DNA of 64,000 nt, from contig JADJCX010000019.1 in NCBI GenBank assembly GCA_016703005.1, positions 1 to 64,000 on the forward strand, given 5' to 3'. The DNA comes from Flavobacteriales bacterium (GTDB lineage: Bacteria > Bacteroidota > Bacteroidia > Flavobacteriales_F > PHOS-HE28). Under the pieces are notes generated by a model. It was not told the origin of the DNA, ran no database searches, and saw only the letters and a program-made list of their open reading frames with translations. Position 1 is the first letter of the stretch; every line of letters starts with the position of its first letter. Shown in pieces: positions 1 to 6,938 of the stretch. The position numbers were made by a program, and so were the translations under genes.

Positions 1-178
1 AACGTGAGGCCGTACGTCTTCGCCGGGTTCAAGGCCTTCTTGAGGCCTTCGTCCAGTCGAAGGCGTTGGCATCGCGCCAGGGTTTGTAGGAAGAGCAGCG
101 GTGAGTACCAGAGCGCGCCCACGACAGGTCACTGAGCGCGGCCACGATGATGGCAATGTGGTTGAGGTGTACGTCCAT
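1..178 (-). pseudogene. DUF1761 membrane protein, 5' part, frameshifted and cut by window edge
   Basis: Reading the minus strand from the ATG at 178 gives MDVHLNHIAIIVAALS, the start of a DUF1761 small membrane protein. One frame over comes VGALWYSPLLF, the WYSP motif typical of the family. After another shift the text reads YKPWRDANAFD, and after a third LKKALNPAKTYGLT. At least three single-base frame changes therefore fall within about 180 bases, while the protein stays recognisable throughout. That pattern suggests indel errors at a low-quality sequence end more than old decay. The rest of the gene lies outside the window. DUF1761 proteins are uncharacterised inner-membrane proteins, and nothing here says what this one does. 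It lies 57 bases downstream of the AraC-type gene on the same strand. Confidence 0.6.
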
Positions 179-235
179 GTTCAAGGTGTATGGCGCGAAG
201 GAACCGGTCGCGCGTCGTACCTTCTTGGAAATAAA

Positions 236-1000
236 TTACCGACCGTTCACCGCAAGCCAGTTGAGGTGCGGGCCCTTCTCTTCCATGTACCGTGTGGGAC
301 TCAGGCCGGTCATCTGGCGGAAGGTGTTCACCATGTGCGACTGGTCATAGTAACCGTGTTCCAGCGCGAGCTGTGTCCAATCGGGGTGGTCCTCTTTCTC
401 CAGCCTGCTGAGCAACGCTTGGAAGCGGATCACCGAGCCGAAGCGTTTGGGCCCCAACCCGAAGTGACGGAGGAAAAGATCGTTCAAATGCTTGTGTGAG
501 CAGCCGAGCGCTGCGCTGATCGAACGGACGCTGCCATTGCCGCCCTGTTGGTGCAAGGCCGCGTAGGCGATGGATAGCCGAGGGTGACCGTAGTCGCGCA
601 TGGGGAAGAGCGGGGCGAGGCGCCATTCTGCCTCATCGAGCATCGCCTGTGCGCCGCGCTGTTCCAGCGCCTCGCCCAGATCATCGCGCACCGCGGTAAA
701 ACGCTCACCCAACAACAGGTCCATGTCCACAACGGTATCGTTCAGCTCGCTCGCGGGTACCCCCGTGAGCATGGGAAGCACCCGGCACGTAGCCGCAGCA
801 CCAGCATCGGCGCACCGTTCCCGGTTCCGATGATGATGCGGGAGGTGCGCATCCCGCTCACCCATCCGCGCTTGTGCATGTCGAAGCGCTCGCCGTGCTC
901 GTCGTGCCAGCGCTGCTTCGGCGCATCGCTCAGGTCGTCACCACTTCGCAGCCGCCATCAGGCACGAAGACTCGCGCGCATGCGCAGGTCGATAGCCCTG
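236..1000 (-). pseudogene. AraC-family transcriptional regulator, frameshifted
   Basis: The last 150 residues (minus strand, ending at 236) form a clear AraC-type helix-turn-helix domain. It contains SISAALGCSHKHLNDLF as the first helix-turn-helix and LALEHGYYDQSHMVNTFR plus MTGLSPTRY as the second. Upstream the coding text changes frame. Positions of about 780-960 read WVSGMRTSRIIIGTGNGAPM and VFVPDGGCEVV, which match the DUF6597-like sensing half common in these regulators. Stitched together, the gene is about 250 codons with at least two frame changes, near 785 and 930. The N-terminus is not clear, so the upper boundary is approximate. The product would be a cytoplasmic DNA-binding regulator, perhaps of the DUF1761 gene beside it, but no operator is visible. 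Confidence 0.6.
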
Positions 1001-1440
1001 GTGGGGAGTGATCGCACGGCGAACGACCAGCCCTGCGCGTTTGACACTGGCACAAGGGCCCCGAGACGGAAGACCCTGCGCGGGTTTACTGACATTGACT
1101 TCGCCATTAGCGTTCTGCTTTCTCCATCCCCCTCACCACCTCCATCGTCCCCACGCTCACAGTCGTCACCCTCCTCAGCAAGTCTATCACCTTCTCCTTG
1201 TAGTCCGCGAAGCGGTAGGTGTTGAAGGTCGAGGCAATGGTGGGGTCGCTGGGTCTTCATCTTCAGATCGGTCCAACACCCATACCAAGGTGGTACCGGT
1301 TGGTGGTGCAGTGAGGCGGGCGGAACGCCCTAGACCGAAAGCGCACTCGCGGAAAACGCAGATGAAAGTGGTACACAGGAAGTACAAGAAGAAGAAGCGG
1401 AGCAGGAAGAGGAAGTAGAACGCGACGCCGTCGGCACCTC
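1001..1440. other. Unassigned stretch without a convincing gene
   Basis: No intact gene can be supported here. On the minus strand, about 1245-1085 reads in one frame as ADYKEKVIDLLRRV followed by VGTMEVVRGWRKQNANGEV. This looks protein-like but has no start codon and no family I recognise. On the plus strand a frame ends at 1418 with a Lys/Arg-rich tail (KKKKRSRKRK), and the next frame gives a Glu-rich tail through the same bases; both reflect purine-rich DNA. Given the frame breaks on either side, a broken small gene cannot be excluded. Confidence 0.3.
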
Positions 1441-1445
1441 AGCAC

Positions 1446-1479
1446 AAGGCCCCGCCACCGGAAGGTGAGCGGGGCCTTG
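1446..1479. terminator. GC-rich hairpin, copy 1
   Basis: The arms AAGGCCCCGC and GCGGGGCCTT flank an inner CACC-GGAA-GGTG stem, giving a long near-perfect hairpin. No T-run follows on either strand. The same hairpin, preceded by the same CCTCAGCACAA text, recurs at 4033. It could terminate whatever is transcribed from the left, or it could be a member of an interspersed palindrome family. Confidence 0.5.
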
Positions 1480-1626
1480 GCATACCCGGAAACGGGTAGA
1501 AAACGCCGTTCTGGGCCGAAAAGCGGCCAAAAAATACCCGGTTCCCGGTATGGTGGGAGCGAGGGGATAGCCGGTGTTTTGGCATCGTCGGCGAACACAT
1601 GCCGAACACCCAACACCCAACACAAA

Positions 1627-3975
1627 ATGGCCAATAAAGAAGTGAAGCTCACCTTGCTGGTGGGCGAGAAACACAATGCGGAGATCGCCTTGCGGGCGTG
1701 GCTCTTCGACCGGCAGGACAAGCTGGTGAGCAGTGCACCCGTGAGCAAGAAAGGCGAATTGGTGCTGCCCGGGGACTCTGAGGAGCACTTGAAGTACGGC
1801 ACGCTGCACATAGCACCCGAGCCGCGCGACGTGGAGAAAGGCGAGGCGATCACCCTCGCGCACATGCGCAAGTGGAAGAGCTATTCGCCGATCCTGCGCA
1901 ACGTTGGCGGCATCTTCCAGGACCTGTACCCGGTGCCGGCCTCGTTGTGGCCGTTCTGGTGGATCTGCTGGTGCACCATCCGTGGCAAAGTGGTGAAGAC
2001 CCTGATGCGCAACGGCGTGCCCACCGACTACCCCGTGTGCAATGCCAAGGTGCACGTGTGCGAGGTGGACAAGCTCAGGTTGATCCTGCCCACACTGCCC
2101 GAACTGGTGATCTGGCGTTGGCGCTGGGAATGGCTGCGCGACCTGCACCTGAAAGAGGTGATCGACTTCGATATCCCCTTCAAGGATCCGCGCGACCTGT
2201 GGCCCGGCCCCAATGTGTCCCAATTCATTGAGCCCTTCGAGGGGAAAGACCTGCACACGCACATCGGTGAGCAGCAAGCGGGCCTACAGCTGAAGAAATT
2301 CAGCGGTGAGTTGCGCAACCTGCGCACGCTGGTGAAGCTGCGCGATACCGACAGCGCCGTGCTGGCGGCCAAGGCCATTGCGGCACCGCGCCCATCGAAC
2401 GATGTGATCGCTGCGATGCTCACCGACAACATCGCCCAGTTGCGCGGCACCATTGCCGCCAACCTGCAACTGTTCCACCCGTACTTCTGCCACTGGCCTT
2501 GGATCTGGCCGTACCTGTACCGCTGCACGGAGATCGGCTGGGACATGACCGATGAGCACGGTCGTTTCGAAGTGCGCTACAACCGCTGCACCGACGAGTG
2601 GCAGCCCGATGTGTACGTGTGGGTGGAGTACATGGTGGGCGGCTCGTACACCACGGTGTACAACCCCGGCCGCGCATGCCACACGCATTGGAACTATGTG
2701 TGCGGAACGGAACTCACCATCCACATCACCGACCCGCGCGTGCCCGCTTGCGGTCCATCGCCGGTATTGCCGGGCTCAGGCATCGAGTTCAGGCGCATCG
2801 GTACCGGTGCTTTCGTGCAGCATGTGGAACAGTCGAACGCCGCAACTGTGCGCAGTGGCAAGATGTTCCGCCACACAGGTTTGAGCGATCTAATGGCCGG
2901 GCCGGGCAACTTCTCGCCGTTCGGCAGCACACTTCCGTTCAAGGTGAACTTCACCGATGGACTTGTCGCGGCAGGGATCACGCACTACCAGTGGAAGTAC
3001 CGCATGAAGGCGCGGGCCACGGCTGGCTACGATGCCAGCGGATCCAACGGCCGCACCGCAGCGGCTGACAATACGCTGGTGCCCGAAGCAGACACATGGC
3101 ACTTCCTGAACGACTACGTGGGCATCGGCTACATCGATCACAACACCGTTACCCATGTCTTCCACCACAAGAACCACCAGTTGGGCCCGGTGCCCGGCGC
3201 AGCGGAGCCCACGTACAAGGTGCCGCAGCACGATGTGATCGCCACGGTGGGTGCCGCCCCCGCCGGCTTCCAGCGCTTCTGGGAAATGGAGGACTTCTAC
3301 TGCGGCTTCTTCGACACCGTGCGGCTGGCGCCTGCGGGCTTGTACGAAGTGGTGATGCAGCTCGGCAAGCTCAACGCTGCCGGAACGTTCGTGCCGGTGC
3401 AGATGGACAAGGACTTCTTCCAAGTGCCGGACTACGTCAATAATGCCGTGACCGTGGATGCACCGCCTGCATACCTGTTCACGGACGGCTCGCCGATCAA
3501 CAAGGCGAGCGGCTTCAAGATCCTGGTGCGTGTGGACAATCGCAACATGGAGGTGAGCATCCACAACGCAGCGGTTAGCGCCGGTGGACCGTACACCGAG
3601 GCCACGAGCAATTGCGGCTTCCTGCAGTACACCGACGCGAACGCAACGCGCGTCAAACTGCGGTTCAGCGCGAAGCACCCGAACGATTTCGGCAACTTCA
3701 GCTTCAGCGTGGTGCGCGGGCTCGGCAACCCAGTGCCCCCGGCCAACGCGAGTGGCGATGTGGCTGATAATACGATCGTTCCCTACGCGATCGAGGTGCC
3801 TGCGGATCGCACCTATGCCGGTGTGAACAGCGCTGCCGATCTGTTGGGCGGATGCCCCAGCGCAGCCTTTGCCGAAACGCTGCACGCGAACGCCTGGGCC
3901 ACCAATGGCTCGAACGAGCTGAACCATTTGGACCGTAGTACGGTAGCGGCTTTTGCCTTGGACCTGCGGTCCTGA
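1627..3975 (+). CDS. Large hypothetical protein with transthyretin-like segments
   Basis: This 782-residue protein belongs to no family I recognise. The ATG at 1627 was chosen because the frame upstream runs through the hairpin at 1446, and because the bases before 1627 (CCCAACACCCAACAC) match the A/C-rich leaders of neighbouring genes. There is no signal peptide. Residues of about 105-300 are rich in Trp and Cys, with clusters such as LWPFWWICWC and FCHWPWIWPYLYRC. Two stretches (about 120-150 and 310-380) resemble transthyretin/CarboxypepD-type beta folds, for example WDMTDEHGRFEVRY. The C-terminal half is beta-rich and Gly/Asn/Thr-rich. The gene stands alone between two copies of one hairpin. 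A soluble structural or surface-related protein is possible, but the function is unknown. Confidence 0.7.
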   Translation: MANKEVKLTLLVGEKHNAEIALRAWLFDRQDKLVSSAPVSKKGELVLPGDSEEHLKYGTLHIAPEPRDVEKGEAITLAHMRKWKSYSPILRNVGGIFQDLYPVPASLWPFWWICWCTIRGKVVKTLMRNGVPTDYPVCNAKVHVCEVDKLRLILPTLPELVIWRWRWEWLRDLHLKEVIDFDIPFKDPRDLWPGPNVSQFIEPFEGKDLHTHIGEQQAGLQLKKFSGELRNLRTLVKLRDTDSAVLAAKAIAAPRPSNDVIAAMLTDNIAQLRGTIAANLQLFHPYFCHWPWIWPYLYRCTEIGWDMTDEHGRFEVRYNRCTDEWQPDVYVWVEYMVGGSYTTVYNPGRACHTHWNYVCGTELTIHITDPRVPACGPSPVLPGSGIEFRRIGTGAFVQHVEQSNAATVRSGKMFRHTGLSDLMAGPGNFSPFGSTLPFKVNFTDGLVAAGITHYQWKYRMKARATAGYDASGSNGRTAAADNTLVPEADTWHFLNDYVGIGYIDHNTVTHVFHHKNHQLGPVPGAAEPTYKVPQHDVIATVGAAPAGFQRFWEMEDFYCGFFDTVRLAPAGLYEVVMQLGKLNAAGTFVPVQMDKDFFQVPDYVNNAVTVDAPPAYLFTDGSPINKASGFKILVRVDNRNMEVSIHNAAVSAGGPYTEATSNCGFLQYTDANATRVKLRFSAKHPNDFGNFSFSVVRGLGNPVPPANASGDVADNTIVPYAIEVPADRTYAGVNSAADLLGGCPSAAFAETLHANAWATNGSNELNHLDRSTVAAFALDLRS

Positions 3976-4032
3976 AGATCCGCGGAACGCCATGAGCACA
4001 TAGGCTGCTCAAGCCTACCACTCCTCAGCACA

Positions 4033-4073
4033 AAGCCCCGCCACCGAGAGGTGAGCGGGGCCTTGTTGTTTTT
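4033..4073 (+). terminator. Rho-independent terminator, hairpin copy 2
   Basis: The arms AAGCCCCGC and GCGGGGCCTT flank an inner CACC-GAGA-GGTG stem, followed by TTGTTGTTTTT on the plus strand. It lies 57 bases after the stop codon of the gene ending at 3975. The minus-strand gene ending at 4107 converges on it, so it may serve both directions. Confidence 0.75.
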
Positions 4074-4106
4074 CCAAGAAGCGTTCCTGCTGCCGGGGGC
4101 GCTTGC

Positions 4107-5513
4107 TCAGAACTTGGTGATGCGCTGCACGGAACGCGTTCCGCCGTGTGCGAGTTCGATCGTGTACACACCACGTGCGAGCGCGCTCATGTCGATCAGC
4201 TCGCGGCGTTCGCCGCTCACGGTGCCGAGGTCCATGGCCATCACCACTTGGCCAACGGCATCGCGCAGCAGTATGCTCATGGGTGCAGCGGTGGTAGTGG
4301 AGAAGGTCACGGTAACCTGATCGCGGGTGGGGTTGGGGAATGCGGCGAGTGCTGCGATGGATCCCAGTTCATTCATGCCGATGGTCCCTTCGCAGGTGCA
4401 GATCTGGCTCCAAGTATCGTTGAGGGTGTTCGGGTCGTTGTCATCGCAAGGCGTGGTGGGCAGCGCGCTGCCACCGGGCACGTTCTCGCAATCGATCAGC
4501 AGGCCGGCACACACGCAGTTGTTGCCATAGACATCGGCACCGGTGGTGGCATCACCATCGTCGCAGGTGGTGCCGGGCAATGCGCTGCCGCCGGGTACAC
4601 CAAGGCAGTCCACCACTTGGCCGGTGAAGATGAGCGTGGGGTTCGTGCAGATGTTGTCCGCCGCGATACCACCACCGGCCGTGTCTGCTGGTTGTATGGT
4701 GGCGAAGTAGTCGATATAGGTGTGGCAGCCCGGGCCTTGGCACTGCAGCGAATCGGGGATGCCGATGCGCATGTTGAGGTTGAAGCCCAGTTGGCCGTTG
4801 GTGGTGAGCTGTGCAATGAGCACGCGGTTCTCCGCCGTTCCGCCGATGGTGCCGCCGAGCACGGCCCATGCGCCATTGGTGGTGGCGAACGATGCACCGG
4901 GTGTATCGATGAAGACATCCAGGCCCACGCCGATAGTGGTAACAGCAGGCACCGTGCCCGCGATCAATCCATCAGCGGTGGTGAGCGGGATGCCCGCGTT
5001 CACATCGGCGTTCACCAGCAAGCCGCCGGGCACACCGTTGCTGCCGCCATCGTTGTTGGCGCCGCCCACGATGGTGCCGTCGGCATCCTCGCTCTTCAGC
5101 AAGCCCCAGTGCGCATCGCTTGCCGCGCCCATGCTCAACCAGCTATCGAGGGCAACTGTGTTCTCGTCCAATCGGCCGGCATCGATCAGGTCGCCGGTGG
5201 CTTCGCCGCGATCGGTATTGTTCCAGAATTGTGTGGTAGTGGTGAGGTCCAACGGATGCGTCCCATCACCGTACACCGATTGCAGGATATAGCCCGGCTT
5301 CATGTCCACGTAGATGCGGTAGGTCTTCGCACCGGCCGTGAGTTGCGGCACACCCGCACCGTCGGTATCGGCCGCATCGTTGGCGTCGCTGATGTAGTAG
5401 GTCTCCACCGTGATCTGTTCCAGCGCGCCACAATCGGGGGGTGCGTATTGTGCGTTCGCAGCGATGGAACAAAGAGCGAGCAACGAAGCAGCGAAGGAGG
5501 ACTGACGGGTCAT
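4107..5513 (-). CDS. T9SS-secreted surface protein with two Cys-rich DCxGVPGG repeats
   Basis: This 468-residue protein starts at the ATG at 5513, followed by a signal peptide (MTRQSSFAASLLALCSIAANAQ). The earlier in-frame ATG would put 21 extra residues before the signal. Residues of about 25-275 form an N-terminal domain marked by YYISDANDAADTDG, TYRIYVDM, LDENTVALDSWLSMG and LIAQLTTNGQLGFNLN. The same domain occurs in the products at 5626-6933 and 10000-13476. Two Cys-rich units follow (DCLGVPGGSALPGTTCDDGD..., about 39 residues each, ending in NCVCAG or ICTCEG). The last 80 residues are a T9SS type A sorting domain (FPNPTRDQVTVTF ... GVYTIELAHGGTRSVQRITKF). The protein would be exported by Sec, moved across the outer membrane by T9SS and attached to the surface. 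The ligand is unknown. Confidence 0.85.
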   Translation of the reverse strand: MTRQSSFAASLLALCSIAANAQYAPPDCGALEQITVETYYISDANDAADTDGAGVPQLTAGAKTYRIYVDMKPGYILQSVYGDGTHPLDLTTTTQFWNNTDRGEATGDLIDAGRLDENTVALDSWLSMGAASDAHWGLLKSEDADGTIVGGANNDGGSNGVPGGLLVNADVNAGIPLTTADGLIAGTVPAVTTIGVGLDVFIDTPGASFATTNGAWAVLGGTIGGTAENRVLIAQLTTNGQLGFNLNMRIGIPDSLQCQGPGCHTYIDYFATIQPADTAGGGIAADNICTNPTLIFTGQVVDCLGVPGGSALPGTTCDDGDATTGADVYGNNCVCAGLLIDCENVPGGSALPTTPCDDNDPNTLNDTWSQICTCEGTIGMNELGSIAALAAFPNPTRDQVTVTFSTTTAAPMSILLRDAVGQVVMAMDLGTVSGERRELIDMSALARGVYTIELAHGGTRSVQRITKF

Positions 5514-5625
5514 CGTGAAGTGGTGATTTAAGTCGGGCGAAATAACCTTGGCGATGTGCCCTTGAGCGGAAGGCACGGTTGCCCTTCCGTTGCGCGCACG
5601 TTACGCCAATGCGCCGTGGGCGTGT

Positions 5626-6933
5626 CTATTGTTTCACAACGGCTTGCACCGAAACGTGGCCGTCCAGGATCAAGCGCAGGGTATATACCCCGTTGGCCAA
5701 GTCCGACAAGTCGAGGTGATGATCCTGTATGCCGCCGTTGGTTGTGAAGACGTGGTTCACGGCCAAGCGACCAAGCCTGTCGTGTACCAGCACGTTGGCT
5801 TGTCCACCGTTGGTGGCCGCTATGCGCACTGTCAGTTGATCGTGCGCCGGGTTCGGGAACGCGGTGAAGCCGTCGATCGGCGTGGGCACGTCGTTCACCG
5901 CAACATCAGGGCACACGATGTTGATGTCGAGCCCGTTGCAATCGTTCGGACCGTAACAACAGAGCGCGCTCACGTTGAAGTTGGCACCGGGGTCGTAGTT
6001 GCACGCCAGCGTATCCAAGCAACCGAACACTATCGCTGTTGCGCAGGAGCCGTCATCGCAACCGGCTGCGGGGTCGTACTCCAGGAAGTTCGGGTCCATG
6101 CAGCCGCACTCCGGCGGGTAGTTCAACAAGCCGAACTCGGTCTGCCCGGCCAGCAGGGTGTCGCCATTGGCAACGAACTTCTGCGGTGTGCCAGTGGCAT
6201 CGATGATCTCCACGTTCAGGTGGAACTCCAACTCGCCGATGGTGGTGATCTGCGCGATCAGGATCTTGTTGTCCGGTCCGTAGCCGATGATCCCGGCAGG
6301 GCTTTGTACTACGAACGCTTGCGAGGTGAAGGTGGTATCGGAATTATCCGCATTGAGCGGTTCGGGTTGATCGCCCAAGTGGATGAAACCGGGAGGTGGC
6401 GCACCGCTTCCGGGCAGCAGCCCATCGCTGTTGGTGAGCGGAATACCAGCATCCACATTGGCATTCACCAAGAGGCCGCCGGGCACGCCGTTGCTGCCGC
6501 CATCGTTGTTGGCCCCACCCACGATGGAGCCGTCCACATCATCGGTCTTCAACACCCCGATGTGCTCGTCACTCGCATCGCCGAGCGATAACCAGGAATC
6601 CAGAGCAACGGTGTTCTCATCGAGCCGGATCGAATCGATCAGGTGGCCATATTCATCACCCCGATCATTGTTGTTGTACAACACGGCCGTGCTGGAGATG
6701 ATGAACGGATGCAGAGAGTCGCCGAACAGACCACGCAGCTTGCAATCCGCGCCCATGTCGAGGTACACCCGGTAGGTCACCGAGCCTTCGGCCAGTATGG
6801 TGCCGCCATCGGTATCGGCGGCATCGTTCGCATCGCTGATGTAGTACTTCTCCACGATCACGTTCTCCAGTGCCGATTGTGCGCTGGTGCCGACGGCCAA
6901 TGCGAAGGCGAGCAGTATGCTTGTCGTTCTCAT
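5626..6933 (-). CDS. T9SS-secreted surface protein, paralogue of its neighbours
   Basis: This 435-residue protein starts at the ATG at 6933 (an in-frame TTG lies three codons earlier). A signal peptide (MRTTSILLAFALAVGTSAQS) is followed by the N-terminal domain shared with the products at 4107-5513 and 10000-13476, with YYISDANDAADTDG, YRVYLDMG, LDENTVALDSWLSLG and ILIAQITTIGELEFHLN. The middle carries Cys pairs of a different kind (GCMDPNFLEYDPAAGCDDGSC and GCLDTLACNYDPGANF), the calcium-binding-like Bacteroidota surface repeat. The C-terminus is a T9SS sorting domain (FPNPAHDQLTVRI ... GVYTLRLILDG). The gene starts 5 bases after the receptor stop, so the two are almost certainly co-transcribed. 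That suggests surface capture of the receptor's substrate, which is an inference. Confidence 0.85.
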   Translation of the reverse strand: MRTTSILLAFALAVGTSAQSALENVIVEKYYISDANDAADTDGGTILAEGSVTYRVYLDMGADCKLRGLFGDSLHPFIISSTAVLYNNNDRGDEYGHLIDSIRLDENTVALDSWLSLGDASDEHIGVLKTDDVDGSIVGGANNDGGSNGVPGGLLVNANVDAGIPLTNSDGLLPGSGAPPPGFIHLGDQPEPLNADNSDTTFTSQAFVVQSPAGIIGYGPDNKILIAQITTIGELEFHLNVEIIDATGTPQKFVANGDTLLAGQTEFGLLNYPPECGCMDPNFLEYDPAAGCDDGSCATAIVFGCLDTLACNYDPGANFNVSALCCYGPNDCNGLDINIVCPDVAVNDVPTPIDGFTAFPNPAHDQLTVRIAATNGGQANVLVHDRLGRLAVNHVFTTNGGIQDHHLDLSDLANGVYTLRLILDGHVSVQAVVKQ

Positions 6934-6938
6934 CGCGA

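Noticed and set aside
1465..1626. 54-codon extension of the 782-residue protein
   Set aside because: It runs through the hairpin at 1446-1479 and is followed by an A/C-rich leader and a better ATG at 1627.
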